A DNA stretch of 64,000 nucleotides from SLJK01 sp964567295 (GTDB taxonomy: Bacteria; Bacillota; Dethiobacteria; DTU022; UBA8154), in NCBI GenBank assembly GCA_964567295.1, contig CAZMLU010000003.1, forward strand, positions 4,928 through 68,927. The letters are read 5' to 3'. The translations under genes were made by a program, and so were the position numbers. Shown here one piece after another: positions 26,005 through 34,330 of the stretch. Each line of letters begins with the position of its first letter. Within the stretch, counting starts at the first letter, position 1. Under the pieces are notes generated by a model that searched no databases, was not told where the DNA came from, and saw only the letters and a list, made by a program, of their open reading frames with translations.

Positions 26005-26559
26005 ATGATTTTGAAATCCCATGAACAAATCAAAGTAAAGCATAAACAAAGTGGACGAAACGCAGAAGCTTCTATTATAAATACAGATGGAAAAGAGTTT
26101 TCCCTGCTCCTGTTATCTGCTTTAGAGCTTTTCCCAGGCGATGAGATCGAGCTGGAATTTTTTTGGTGGGACAACACTTCATACATTGTTCAGGCAAATG
26201 TGATCGAAACTGATGCAAATATGGTACATGTACTGCAGGATAGAGAAAACTTGTGCCGTATGCAGCGCAGAAAATTCCAGAGGATACTATCAAATGCAAA
26301 AGTCGAGTTTGTTCTGCTACCCGAGAAAGACCCCCAAACCTTACAAGAAGGTTATATCCAAGATATATCCAGGAACGGGCTTCGTCTTTCCGTAAAGAAA
26401 CCCCTAGAGATAGGCAGCAAGCTTTACCTCATGTTCGAAGATGCCCCCTGTAATGAAACAAATTTCACTGTCGCAGTCAACGGCAAAGTGGTGCGGAAGG
26501 AAGGCAAAAAATGCTATGGAATTAAATTCGACAGTCCGCTTCCTTTTGCGGTTGAGTAA
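26005..26559 (+). CDS. PilZ-domain (YcgR-like) c-di-GMP-binding protein
   Basis: 184 residues from the ATG at 26005, 9 nt after GAGGTG; longer in-frame starts upstream lack a site and overlap the divergent gene's leader. An N-terminal YcgR/YpfA-type domain covers residues about 1-85. The PilZ domain has RRKFQR (RxxxR) and DISRNGLRLS (D/NxSxxG), the two c-di-GMP contact motifs. It probably adjusts motility or surface behaviour in response to c-di-GMP. It stands alone, with no flagellar genes in the window. Confidence 0.85.
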   Translation: MILKSHEQIKVKHKQSGRNAEASIINTDGKEFSLLLLSALELFPGDEIELEFFWWDNTSYIVQANVIETDANMVHVLQDRENLCRMQRRKFQRILSNAKVEFVLLPEKDPQTLQEGYIQDISRNGLRLSVKKPLEIGSKLYLMFEDAPCNETNFTVAVNGKVVRKEGKKCYGIKFDSPLPFAVE

Positions 26560-26747
26560 TAATATTACAACCCTTCACTTAAACGCTTCTTGGCAACCAG
26601 GAGCGGACTGAGTCCTGCTGTATCGGTCATAATAACAACGAAGAGAACTTTTGCTAAATTTCGACAACAAGCATTATAATTCCTTCCTGCCGCTGCCTCT
26701 TTTTTACAAAAATAGCATCTTTTCTTCTCTGCTGCTTCAGTATAAGC
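26560..26747. other. Intergenic, nothing recognised
   Basis: 188 bp between the convergent PilZ and ABC permease genes. No convincing hairpin, ORF or RNA was seen. Confidence 0.4.
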
Positions 26748-27482
26748 TCAAGAGATCCAGTTGCGGTTAACCTTGTAAATGCTATACCAAAACAAGAAAC
26801 CACTGAAACCTATTAAAATTAAAAAGGCGAGGGGAACGGAAAGGTGCCCGTTACCGTTAACGGCTGTTTTTAAAAGATCCACTCCATAAGTTAAAGGCAG
26901 GGCATAGGATAAAGGCTGCACCACCACCGGCAGATCCTGGATAGGAATGAAAAGTCCGCAGAGGAAAAGCATGGGGAAGCGGAAAAAGTTTGAAAAGGTC
27001 TGTGCTTCAAATACCTGGGATACGGAAACGGCAACAAATAACCCCAGGAAAGTAGAAGTAATGGCGATAAACAAAACACTGCCCAGGACTATCAGCCAGT
27101 TAATACCGCTCAAATCCGTTAGAAACGAAGCAAAAAGGACGGGAATGAAAGCATTCACTACGCCGAAAGAGATGGCACCGGAGGTCTTGGATATCATTAA
27201 GAGGTTCAGGCTTATAGGAGCCAGCAAGAGGCGTTCAAAGGAACGGGCTTTTCTTTCAAAAGTTATAGTTACCGCCAGCATGGATGTGGTCCCGAACAGG
27301 ATAGACAAAGCTATTACCCCCGGCAGCAGATCACGAACCTCTACGGGAACAGGAGAGCGCAAGAAAAACATCAAGGTCCAGGCAATGGGAAAAATTCAAC
27401 CCCAGCTTATATTCGGTGGTTTCAAATAATAGCTGCGCATATCCTTGGCTAGAATACTGGTGAAAGCTATCCAGGATTTCAT
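26748..27482 (-). pseudogene. ABC-2 type transporter permease with in-frame TGA
   Basis: The natural start is the ATG at 27482, overlapping the ATPase stop (ATGA). The first 28 codons read as a normal permease N-terminus (MKSWIAFTSILAKDMRSYYL), then codon 29 is TGA (27398-27396). The same frame continues in register (IFPIAWTLMFF) and then 208 open codons with five or six membrane helices and the ABC-2 region YALPLTYGVDLLK. The full length would be 244 residues, normal for the family. Possible readings are a nonsense mutation (for example TGG to TGA), sequencing error, or re-initiation downstream. No selenocysteine-type hairpin is evident after the TGA. Confidence 0.7.
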
Positions 27483-28468
27483 GAAAGGATCTCCTTCTGA
27501 TTTTGTATTTTTTTAAGTTCTATCCCCGTCACCTTTACAAAGACCTCCTCCAGGGAGGGACGCAAGATCTTGGCTTCGTATACAGGCAACCCGTTTTCTT
27601 CAAAAAAACGCACCAGGGGAAGCAGCGTAAAAGTAGACGGCGAATGGATACTCACCCCGTTACCGTTCACCCTCTTAAAATCATATCCCGGAAATTGCCC
27701 TTTAAAATCCTCCTCAATCTTCGAAAAATCAGCACCCAGAGTAAAATGTACTATGTTATCGCCCTGCGCTTTTTGCATGAGCTCTTCTACAGTGCCTTCT
27801 TCCACAATTTTCCCTTCCACGATAAAAGCCAGACGCCCGCAGAGCCTCTCTGCCTCTTCGATGTAATGAGTGGTCAGGAAAATGGTGGTACCCTTTTGGT
27901 TCAAGTCAAAGATAAGGCTGCGAATCTGGCGGGCACTTGGAACATCGATGCCCGTAGTAGGCTCATCCAGAAATAAAATCTGGGGCTCATGGATTAATCC
28001 CGCCGCTATAGTCAGCTTCCTTTTCATGCCTTTGGAGTAGGCCTTGAAAGGTTTTTGGGCGGCTTCGGAAAGGGCAAACTGTTCCAGGAGCTTCTCAGCC
28101 CTTTTTTGCCGTGCCCTCTTCTCCATGCCATATAGAGCACCGCAAAATGAAAGGTTTTCAAACCCGCTCAGCTCCTCCCAAAGATTGCTCTCGTCAGGCA
28201 CGATACCCATCAAGGCCTGCGCCTTTTGGGGGCGGCTGGTATAATCTTCACCCAAAAGCTTCACCCTGCCGGAGGTAATGCGGGCCAGTCCTGTAAGCAT
28301 ATTAATGGTAGTAGTCTTCCCCGCCCCGTTAGGACCCAGAAAACCAAATATCTCCCCTTTGTTGATATGAAAGCTAACTCCGTCCACGGCGGTGAAGCCG
28401 TTAAAATTCTTCTTCAGATTTTCACCTCGATAATAACCAACGAAATTAGTCACCTCTTTTTCAAACAT
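27479..28468 (-). CDS. ABC-2 exporter ATP-binding protein
   Basis: 329 residues. Walker A is GPNGAGKTTT (about residue 48). The Q-loop region is GIVPDESNLWEELSG, the signature is YSKGMKRKLTIA, Walker B is ILFLDEPTTGID and the switch His is in LTTHYIEEA. A C-terminal DUF4162-like extension (residues about 235-329) is present, as in drug/bacteriocin-type exporters. It should work with the permease overlapped at its 3' end; since that permease carries a stop codon, the exporter may be inactive. An ArsR-type gene lies upstream beyond a terminator. Confidence 0.93.
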   Translation of the reverse strand: MFEKEVTNFVGYYRGENLKKNFNGFTAVDGVSFHINKGEIFGFLGPNGAGKTTTINMLTGLARITSGRVKLLGEDYTSRPQKAQALMGIVPDESNLWEELSGFENLSFCGALYGMEKRARQKRAEKLLEQFALSEAAQKPFKAYSKGMKRKLTIAAGLIHEPQILFLDEPTTGIDVPSARQIRSLIFDLNQKGTTIFLTTHYIEEAERLCGRLAFIVEGKIVEEGTVEELMQKAQGDNIVHFTLGADFSKIEEDFKGQFPGYDFKRVNGNGVSIHSPSTFTLLPLVRFFEENGLPVYEAKILRPSLEEVFVKVTGIELKKIQNQKEILS

Positions 28469-28519
28469 CCCTAACGGTCATTCAACTATCGGGAATGAAC
28501 AGGGGATATTTATCAAAAT

Positions 28520-28545
28520 AAAAAGCGGCGTGGTCGCTGCTTTTT
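28520..28545 (-). terminator. Rho-independent terminator after arsR-type gene
   Basis: AAAAAGCGGCG, loop TGGT, CGCTGCTTTTT: a 10-bp stem with one mismatch and A/T runs on both sides. It lies between the ArsR-type gene and the ABC operon on the same strand. Confidence 0.65.
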
Positions 28546-28631
28546 CTGAAGGAGTCCAGCAATAGCAGGATCACCTCAGCGCTTCGCTACCGAACGCCGG
28601 CTTTTTTTCAAAGTTAACACCTTTTCCCTGC

Positions 28632-29105
28632 CTACTCTTCCTTCTCACAGCAGTGGTCTTTTTCTGAGCCGTGACACTTTTCGATCTGCTCATGCGTGCA
28701 TTCTTCGGGCTTGGTCTTCAACTGATCCGGCTGTTGACAGCAATCTTTACACATCTGCAGCACCCTCCTTTCCGAGTCTGTTTCTTTTCCCTTCTGTCGC
28801 AAACAAATATATGCTTCCCTGCCAGTGGCCTCCGCCATTTCTTGCAGGAAATGGGCTGCGTTCTTCAGCGGCTCCCTTTCTACTTTGTAATGAGTCCAGT
28901 AGCCCCGCTTCTCTCCTTTGATCAATCCGGCTTCTCTGAGCAATTTTAAGTGTTGGGAGACGGCGGGCTTGGAAAAATTCAAATAGCGGGCCAGAGCACC
29001 CACACAGAGATCACTCTCCAAGAGGAGCCCGATGATCTGTAAACGGGTTTCATCACCCAAAATCTTGAATAAACTGCTCGCTTCGGCGCCTCTTTTAGAA
29101 CTCAT
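28632..29105 (-). CDS. ArsR/SmtB-family regulator with Cys/His-rich tail
   Basis: 157 residues. The winged helix spans residues about 10-85 (LGDETRLQIIGLLLES; NFSKPAVSQHLKLLREAGLI). Ordinary ArsR proteins end near residue 110. This one adds about 40 residues with seven Cys and three His (MCKDCCQQP, EECTHEQ, KCHGS, DHCCEKE). The usual ELCVCDL metal site is reduced to SDLCVGAL with one Cys, so metal or metalloid sensing may have moved to the tail. A palindromic AT-rich operator lies about 50 nt upstream. A transport or detoxification target is expected; the ABC operon downstream is one candidate. Confidence 0.88.
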   Translation of the reverse strand: MSSKRGAEASSLFKILGDETRLQIIGLLLESDLCVGALARYLNFSKPAVSQHLKLLREAGLIKGEKRGYWTHYKVEREPLKNAAHFLQEMAEATGREAYICLRQKGKETDSERRVLQMCKDCCQQPDQLKTKPEECTHEQIEKCHGSEKDHCCEKEE

Positions 29106-29157
29106 AACAATAAAACCTCAATCTGGTCCGTATTGGAGTTAATGCTATTCTAAATTT

Positions 29158-29177
29158 ATTTAAAGTATTACTTAAAT
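29158..29177. promoter_or_regulatory. Candidate ArsR-type operator
   Basis: ATTTAAAGTATTACTTAAAT contains the perfect palindrome AAGTA-T-TACTT. A further half-site, ACTTAAAT, recurs about 22 bp on (29190-29197). Position and AT-rich inverted-repeat form suit ArsR/SmtB autoregulation. Confidence 0.55.
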
Positions 29178-29269
29178 GGATTATAACATACTTAAATAAT
29201 TTGTGCAATTACTTTTCTGCAGACGCTTTAGAAAAAACACGAGGGGAAAAACAAAAAGGACTGAGAAAG

Positions 29270-29326
29270 AACGGAAGGCCCCTGCAGAAATAGTATGTCG
29301 AGGCTCAGCTGCAGGGGCCTTCCGTT
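29270..29326 (-). terminator. Perfect 18-bp inverted repeat, probable terminator
   Basis: Arms 29270-29287 (AACGGAAGGCCCCTGCAG) and 29309-29326 pair perfectly around a 21-nt loop. On the minus strand a pyrimidine-rich stretch (CTTTCTCAGTCCTTTTTG) follows, so it may end transcription of the DUF296 gene. The length and large loop are unusual for a simple terminator. The rest of the 342-bp gap (29106-29447) holds only the ArsR operator. Confidence 0.5.
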
Positions 29327-29447
29327 GATAATCTGATACATGGCAAGCATTTCAGGAAAACCGTATTTTACCGGTATGAAGCGGGCGCATTGAAACTTCA
29401 TCTCGGTCCCGCTGCTCTGGGATATGGGACGCAAACTCCCGATCGGG

Positions 29448-29879
29448 CTATTTCTCCCAGAGGGGAAGTCCCGTTTGTCCATCATAGCCGCGGTTCAACT
29501 CGGGACCGCCGAGTTCCTCGATCACAGCTTCCCCGGCAAATACAATGGTCCCGGGCATAAGGTGCCCTCCCACAGTAAACCCGTAGGAATTGCCCAGGGT
29601 GAGGTGCATATGCACCTTGTGGACCCCATCTCTCATGCTCAGGTTGCCGGTGCAGTGCAGAATCTCCAGGGGCTCGTCAAACTCCAGGGAGTTGTATTCT
29701 CTTTGGTGCTGATCATAAAAGCCCACCATCGCTTTTTTTACCGCGCCGATTACTACCCCATAGCCAACCCTGATCCCCTGTTCTTTTGCGAACTCCTCCA
29801 GTGCTTGCAGCAGATCTGCCTCAAAAGGCAGCCTGGCCACCCATTTTCGACCCGTCCGGTATTCGTGCTGTAAATACAT
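29448..29879 (-). CDS. PPC/DUF296 domain protein
   Basis: About 143 residues from the ATG at 29879; ATG 29891 sits directly on the GGAAAGG site, so the second ATG is preferred. The whole protein is a plants-and-prokaryotes-conserved (DUF296) domain: RTGRKWVARLPFEADLL, GVVIGAVKKAMVGFYD, GNLSMRDGVHKVHMHLTL and GGHLMPGTIVFAGEAVI. The His-x-His (HMHL) and later Gly-His residues match the metal-site residues reported in bacterial family members. The role in bacteria is unclear; the plant relatives are AT-hook DNA-binding proteins, but no AT-hook is seen here. Confidence 0.85.
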   Translation of the reverse strand: MYLQHEYRTGRKWVARLPFEADLLQALEEFAKEQGIRVGYGVVIGAVKKAMVGFYDQHQREYNSLEFDEPLEILHCTGNLSMRDGVHKVHMHLTLGNSYGFTVGGHLMPGTIVFAGEAVIEELGGPELNRGYDGQTGLPLWEK

Positions 29880-29990
29880 GGTTGTTTCCATCCTTTCCCG
29901 TTCTCGCTATAGATTATGTAAAACAATCTCGCCCGGGCTCTGAAGCACCCGCCCCGTTCGGGAAGGGTGCTTTCTCGGTTTCAGGACCGC

Positions 29991-30650
29991 TCACAAAGGC
30001 TTTATGATCTCCGCCCTGTCATTTTGAGGTGAGTTGACAAGGTCAGATACCTGGTAAAGCTCCATGAATTGAGCCGGATAGGGCCGCAGCAACTCCTGCA
30101 AAGTAGACGTATCGGTATCGGCAGCGAGCCAGGCCTCTTCAACGCTTCTCTCCAGGATAACAGGCATACGTTCATGAACGGTCTCCACCAGCCTGTTGGC
30201 ATAAGTTGTGATAATAGCGCAGGAACGTATAGTTTCCCCCTCGGAAGAACTCCATTCCTCCCACAACCCGGCAAAAGCAAACAGTTCGCCGCCCTTCAAG
30301 GAAATCCTGTAGGGTCTTTTGCGTTTCTCTCCTTTTTTCCACTCGTAGAAACCATCGGCCGGAATCAGGCAGCGCTTATTTTTAAAGCTTTCTTTAAAGC
30401 TGGGTTTTTTATGCACCGTCTCCGCCCTGGCATTGATCATCTTCTTTGAGGGAGCTACGGTCCTGGCCCAAAATGGTATCAACCCCCACTTGAAGGGGCG
30501 GGCTTGATGTTCATCCTCCTCACCGCGAGTGATTGCCAGGATCTCTTGGGAAGGCGCAATATTGTAACGGGGCATCACGTAATCCGGCAGGTAGATTTTG
30601 AAGCGCACCTCAAGTCCCAATATATCGAACAGAGAAAACCTTCCACACAT
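29991..30650 (-). CDS. SRAP (HMCES/YedK) family protein
   Basis: 219 residues from the ATG giving MCGRFSLF; an ATG three codons upstream would leave the essential Cys2 internal, so I reject it. Key residues are Cys2, which forms a covalent link to abasic DNA, Asn in RYNIAPSQ, and the motifs WGLIPFWA, INARAETV, CLIPADGFYEWKK and ERMPVIL. These proteins shield abasic sites in single-stranded DNA by a DNA-protein crosslink. It is one of several DNA-repair genes in the window, but is not in an operon with the others. Confidence 0.93.
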   Translation of the reverse strand: MCGRFSLFDILGLEVRFKIYLPDYVMPRYNIAPSQEILAITRGEEDEHQARPFKWGLIPFWARTVAPSKKMINARAETVHKKPSFKESFKNKRCLIPADGFYEWKKGEKRKRPYRISLKGGELFAFAGLWEEWSSSEGETIRSCAIITTYANRLVETVHERMPVILERSVEEAWLAADTDTSTLQELLRPYPAQFMELYQVSDLVNSPQNDRAEIIKPL

Positions 30651-30702
30651 CCTGAACACCCTCTCTAACGGGTCTTACCCCTGGGAAAATACTGGAATAT
30701 CT

Positions 30703-30736
30703 CTCCAGCCATGCTCTGGATAGGCATGGTCTGGAG
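30703..30736. repeat. Hairpin in SRAP/dapB divergent region
   Basis: CTCCAGCCATGC and GCATGGTCTGGAG form an 11-12 bp stem with one bulged T and a 9-nt loop. It lies about 55 nt upstream of the SRAP gene, in its probable leader. Function unknown. The remaining sequence to dapB has a possible promoter (TTGAAA near 30793) but nothing else clear. Confidence 0.4.
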
Positions 30737-30894
30737 CCAGGCCTTAAAAACAAGCTTCTCACACAAAAAAATTATACCACTATTTGGGGGAAATTGAAAA
30801 TATCAATCCATTATGTTATGCTTACCATAATTACTCTTAGAAAAAAGTAATAATCAGGATAACTATTTATTTCGACTGCAAAGGAGGAACAGCC

Positions 30895-31689
30895 GTGTCC
30901 AAAATTACTGTGGCCGTAAGCGGAGCCTGTGGCCGTATGGGAAGAGAAGTATGCCGCGCTGTGCTGGAGGACAACCAGCTGGAACTGGTGGGCGCCCTGG
31001 ATGTTGAAAATAAGGGCAAGGACATCGGAATTATAGTAGCCGGTAAGGAGTTAGGCCTGCCGGTGGAAGAGCTTACGGAAGAGTTTCTAAAATATAGAGC
31101 GCCCATGGTGATGGTGGATTTTTCCACTCCGTTGAGCGTGCGATCCAATACGGATCTGGCCATTAGCTGCGGCGTACGGCCCGTGGTAGGAACTACAGGG
31201 CTCGCCTCCGAGGACCTGGAACGTTGGGGCTCCTTGTTGAAAGAAGCAGGGCTCGGTGGAATCATAGCTCCTAATTTTGCGCTGGGCGCTGTTCTGATGA
31301 TGAAGTTTTCCGCCCTGGCAGCTCGCTATCTGCCCCAAGCTGAAATAATAGAGCTACACCATGATAACAAGATAGACGCTCCCTCCGGAACGGCTATCAA
31401 AACAGCAGAGATGATCGCCGGCGGGCGAGAAAAGGAACCGGCTGAAAAAGAAGAACTGCTAAAGCTTCAGGGGGCCAGGGGTGGAGTAAAGAATGGAATA
31501 CATATTCACAGCGTCCGCTTAAACGGGCTTATTGCTCATCAAGAGGTCATTTTTGGGGGGACAGGTCAAACCCTTACTATACGCCATGATTCCTACGACC
31601 GGCGCTCCTTTATGCCGGGGGTGATCCTTGCTGTAAAAAAAGTTATCCAAGTTGAAGGGCTCATCTATGGCTTGGATAATCTAATATAG
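30895..31689 (+). CDS. dapB: 4-hydroxy-tetrahydrodipicolinate reductase
   Basis: 264 residues; GTG start after AAAGGAGG. The NAD(P) motif is VAVSGACGRMGREV and DFSTP follows. The catalytic region reads ELHHDNKIDAPSGTA, with the His pair and Lys, and the C-terminal substrate loop is ARGGVKNGIHIHSVR. It is the lysine/diaminopimelate pathway step that reduces hydroxytetrahydrodipicolinate, needed for peptidoglycan and lysine. It stands alone here, with no dapA or asd next to it. No lysine riboswitch was found upstream. Confidence 0.96.
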   Translation: MSKITVAVSGACGRMGREVCRAVLEDNQLELVGALDVENKGKDIGIIVAGKELGLPVEELTEEFLKYRAPMVMVDFSTPLSVRSNTDLAISCGVRPVVGTTGLASEDLERWGSLLKEAGLGGIIAPNFALGAVLMMKFSALAARYLPQAEIIELHHDNKIDAPSGTAIKTAEMIAGGREKEPAEKEELLKLQGARGGVKNGIHIHSVRLNGLIAHQEVIFGGTGQTLTIRHDSYDRRSFMPGVILAVKKVIQVEGLIYGLDNLI

Positions 31690-31739
31690 TTAACAATTAT
31701 TTCAAATCCTAAACCGCGAGGCAAACAAGGGGTGAAAAA

Positions 31740-32447
31740 ATGTCCAAGAGTAACTGGTGGATCGGGGCAGTTTTGATTGTGTTGGGGGTCCTGGTGTTAC
31801 TGAACAATCTGGGAGTTACCGGAATTAGTGTGGGGGAACTTATTCACACCTACTGGCCCCTGCTGTTGATGCTGTGGGGGATCAATATGTTTGCTGCTGG
31901 AAGCTGGAGTGGCGGAAACCTGCTTTCAGGAGGAGTATTACTGATTATTGGTGTAATATTACAAGGGAGGAACCTGGGAGTTCTGGATTTCAGCATGAAC
32001 CAGTTTTTACAGTTCTTCTGGCCAGTAGTGCTCATCTTGGCCGGAATCAGTTTGCTGAGGGGTCCTCTTTCCGGGGGAAAAAATAACATCGCTTTTCTGG
32101 GTGGGGTAGAAAGAACCAAAGGCAACTGGAAGCTAGAGGACGGTAACTATTGGGCTTTTATGGGAGGCGTAGATCTAGACCTTAGGCGGGCCGAGATGGA
32201 AGAAAAGGAATACCTGCTGAGTTGCACCGCCGTAATGGGAGGTATTGATATAATAGTTCCGCCAAATCTGACCGTGATCTGCGACGGAACTGCCATTCTG
32301 GGGGGAGTAGAATTCCTGGGAGAAGGCAGCGGTGGAATAGTCGGTTCCTCTTCTGCCAGTCAAAAAGCAGGAGAACCCGGCGGAACAGTGGTAAAGATCT
32401 ATGGCAGAGTTTTCATGGGCGGAATCGAAGTCCAGGCAAAAGAATAA
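31740..32447 (+). CDS. LiaI/LiaF-like envelope-stress membrane protein (DUF5668 plus LiaF-type C-terminus)
   Basis: 235 residues. Four hydrophobic helices form two LiaI-like repeats (WIGAVLIVLGVLVLLNNLG; ILAGISLLRG). A C-terminal beta-rich domain (residues about 115-235) repeats the pattern FMGGVDLDLRRAE, VMGGIDIIVP, ILGGVEFLG and FMGGIEVQA, as in the cell-wall-active-antibiotic response protein LiaF. In Bacillus, LiaF restrains the LiaSR two-component system. No such kinase is adjacent here, so the role is only suggested. The start follows AAGGGGTG. Confidence 0.82.
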   Translation: MSKSNWWIGAVLIVLGVLVLLNNLGVTGISVGELIHTYWPLLLMLWGINMFAAGSWSGGNLLSGGVLLIIGVILQGRNLGVLDFSMNQFLQFFWPVVLILAGISLLRGPLSGGKNNIAFLGGVERTKGNWKLEDGNYWAFMGGVDLDLRRAEMEEKEYLLSCTAVMGGIDIIVPPNLTVICDGTAILGGVEFLGEGSGGIVGSSSASQKAGEPGGTVVKIYGRVFMGGIEVQAKE

Positions 32448-32481
32448 AGTATAAAAAGTTCGAACTGTTAACTCCAGCCTT

Positions 32482-33285
32482 TTACCGTGCACCCCGGAGG
32501 TTTTTAAACCATTCCAGGCAAAAATCCACCGTTTCAACGTGTTTGCGAAGCTGATGCCCTGCGCCGGCCATCATCTGCAAAGTTTTGGGATGGCCGGCTT
32601 CCTCATAAAGCCGGTTGGCATGGTAAGTAGGGATCAACTCATCTTCCGTACCATGAACGATAAGCAGGGGGCGTGGAGCTATACGGTCAACCTTCTGCAA
32701 GGGATTAACAGAAAGCAGATTTTCAAGCCATTTTTCCGGCAAGGGAGGAAAATTTGGGTCTCGGAAAAGGCCCACATTCCTGAAACGGTCAATAATCTGC
32801 GGCAGTTCTTCTCGCGGGAAAAGAGAATGAAACTCTGCTGGACATGCTGCCAGGGCCACCCCTTTTACCATCTCTTCTTCTTCGGCTACACAGGAAACTA
32901 CCGCCGCACCCGCGCTGAAACCCCACAGGTAAAAACCATCTTGGGCTTTTCCATCCACACTCTTCCAGTAATCCAGAAAAGCAGCAAGATCCCTGACCCA
33001 TCCTTTAAGATCAAAGTTTCCCTGGCTCGCCCCTGTACCACGAAAATTGAAATGGAAGGTGGTAAACCCTTCCTCTGCGCAGCGCCGAGCTAATCCGGGA
33101 TAGCCTTCGTCTTCTTCCCTCCGAGCCTCTTCTTCAGGAGAAGTTTCTCCCCGGGGAATACCGTGGCAGAGGATTAGCATAGGTTTTTTCAGCTCCACAG
33201 AAGATGAAACTTTTTCTGGCGCTTCATATAACCAACCCTTGAGCATCACCCCATCAAGCTTTAGCTGGATCTCTTTGCCAAGCAT
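32482..33285 (-). CDS. Alpha/beta hydrolase (peptidase S9-like)
   Basis: 267 residues from the ATG at 33285 (GGGAGG upstream); a longer start at 33354 lacks a site. The fold signatures are LILCHGIPRGE (oxyanion region), FNFRGTGASQGNFDL, nucleophile elbow LWGFSAGAAVVS, acid in VHGTEDELIP and catalytic His in GAGHQLRKH. It is cytoplasmic with no signal peptide. The substrate is unknown; relatives are dienelactone-hydrolase-like or acylaminoacyl-peptidase-like esterases. A second hydrolase of the same superfamily lies at 61.5 kb. Confidence 0.85.
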   Translation of the reverse strand: MLGKEIQLKLDGVMLKGWLYEAPEKVSSSVELKKPMLILCHGIPRGETSPEEEARREEDEGYPGLARRCAEEGFTTFHFNFRGTGASQGNFDLKGWVRDLAAFLDYWKSVDGKAQDGFYLWGFSAGAAVVSCVAEEEEMVKGVALAACPAEFHSLFPREELPQIIDRFRNVGLFRDPNFPPLPEKWLENLLSVNPLQKVDRIAPRPLLIVHGTEDELIPTYHANRLYEEAGHPKTLQMMAGAGHQLRKHVETVDFCLEWFKNLRGAR

Positions 33286-33358
33286 CGCCGTTCTACCTCC
33301 CTTGCCGACCAAAAAGTTGTTTGCTTTTATCATCCTGAAGCGACTATAAAGCATAGGG

Positions 33359-33408
33359 ATTAACGAAGCTGGCCTATAGTTCAGTTACACCGGGCCAGCT
33401 TCGTTAAT
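33359..33408 (-). repeat. Perfect 16-bp inverted repeat after slipin gene
   Basis: ATTAACGAAGCTGGCC (33359-33374) pairs exactly with GGCCAGCTTCGTTAAT (33393-33408), with an 18-nt loop. It sits between slipin and the hydrolase on the minus strand. It has no T-run, so it may be an mRNA-stability or processing hairpin rather than a terminator. Its design resembles the 18-bp repeat at 29270-29326. Confidence 0.5.
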
Positions 33409-33435
33409 TTACCGGGTTTAAAAAAGTGTTTAGTT

Positions 33436-34281
33436 TTACTCTTCTGGCTTATCATCCGCTTTGCTTTCATTTTCTGCGGGGGGCAGTTTTTCTTCTTCCT
33501 CGCTACTCCCGCCCTTTGAGCCGGTGCTTATGATTTTGGATACATCCAGAGTTTCAGCCAAGTGGCGCAGCTCCATAGGCAGGGGGAAAGCAATGATATT
33601 GCCAGGCTGCCCGGCGATCTCCGGCAGGGTGCGCAGCAACCTCACAAAGAGCCCTCCTGTCTGGGCGGAAAGAATTTTGGCAGAATCGGCCAGCTTCTGG
33701 GCGGCCTGCTTTTCGCCTTCTGCCTGGATAACGATTGCCCTTCTTTCCCTTTCGGCTGAAGCCTGGCGAGATATTGCCCGCTGCAATGCTTCCGGTATGA
33801 CGACATCCTTGATCTCCACCGCGGTCACCTTTACTCCCCAGGGGTCGGTGGCTTCATCCAGGATCTTCTGAATCCGCTGGTTAAGCTTGTCCCTCTCGGA
33901 AAGAAGTTCATCGAGCTCTGCCTGTCCGGCCACACTACGCAGAGTGGTCTGGGACAACTGCCCGGTCGCCTTTGTGAAATCTTCCACATTGACAATAGCG
34001 TTATTGGCATCAATTACCCGGTAATAGATAACCGCGTTCACGCTGGTAGTTACGTTATCTTTGGTGATAACTTCTTGAGTGGGCACGTCCGCGGTGATCA
34101 CCCGCAGGGAAACCCGCACATAACGGTCGATAACTGGTATAAGAACGATCAAGCCCGGGCCTCTGCTTCCTACCAGGCGCCCCAGCCGGAACACTACCAG
34201 CCGCTCATACTCCTTCACCACTTTCAACGCCGCATAAAGGAATAAAATGATAATAACTACAATGGCAAATGTTGCTTCCAT
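33436..34281 (-). CDS. Slipin / stomatin-like SPFH protein
   Basis: 281 residues. One N-terminal membrane helix (AIVVIIILFLYAALKVV) is followed by the SPFH/band-7 domain (YERLVVFRLGRLVG; GLIVLIPVIDRYVRVSLR; VNAVIYYRV). Then come an Ala/Glu-rich coiled coil (RQASAERERRAIVIQAEG) and an acidic Pro/Glu tail. It is a membrane-microdomain scaffold. The preceding gene on the strand encodes an NfeD-type protease, the classic partner of slipins, so the two probably form a membrane quality-control pair. Confidence 0.93.
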   Translation of the reverse strand: MEATFAIVVIIILFLYAALKVVKEYERLVVFRLGRLVGSRGPGLIVLIPVIDRYVRVSLRVITADVPTQEVITKDNVTTSVNAVIYYRVIDANNAIVNVEDFTKATGQLSQTTLRSVAGQAELDELLSERDKLNQRIQKILDEATDPWGVKVTAVEIKDVVIPEALQRAISRQASAERERRAIVIQAEGEKQAAQKLADSAKILSAQTGGLFVRLLRTLPEIAGQPGNIIAFPLPMELRHLAETLDVSKIISTGSKGGSSEEEEKLPPAENESKADDKPEE

Positions 34282-34297
34282 ATTTCTTCCGGCCTCC

Positions 34298-34330
34298 AGG
34301 AGAAATTGGATAACTTACGGAATTTCTCCT
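34298..34330 (-). repeat. Hairpin in slipin leader
   Basis: AGGAGAAATT and AATTTCTCCT form a 10-bp perfect stem with a 13-nt loop. It ends just upstream of the GGAGG ribosome site of the slipin gene. It could modulate translation or end transcription from nfeD. Confidence 0.4.

Noticed and set aside
27390..27482. TGA in the ABC permease as a selenocysteine codon
   Set aside because: No bacterial SECIS-like hairpin is apparent just after the TGA, and ABC-2 permeases have no known redox Cys there.
28546..28615. Second terminator ending in CTTTTTTTC near 28600
   Set aside because: The T-run is clear but no stable matching stem immediately precedes it.
29228..29485. 85-codon minus-strand frame over the long inverted repeat
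   Set aside because: It crosses the hairpin and the 3' end of the DUF296 gene, with low-complexity ends and no domain.
30660..30894. Lysine riboswitch before dapB
   Set aside because: The leader is too short and lacks the conserved L-box core.
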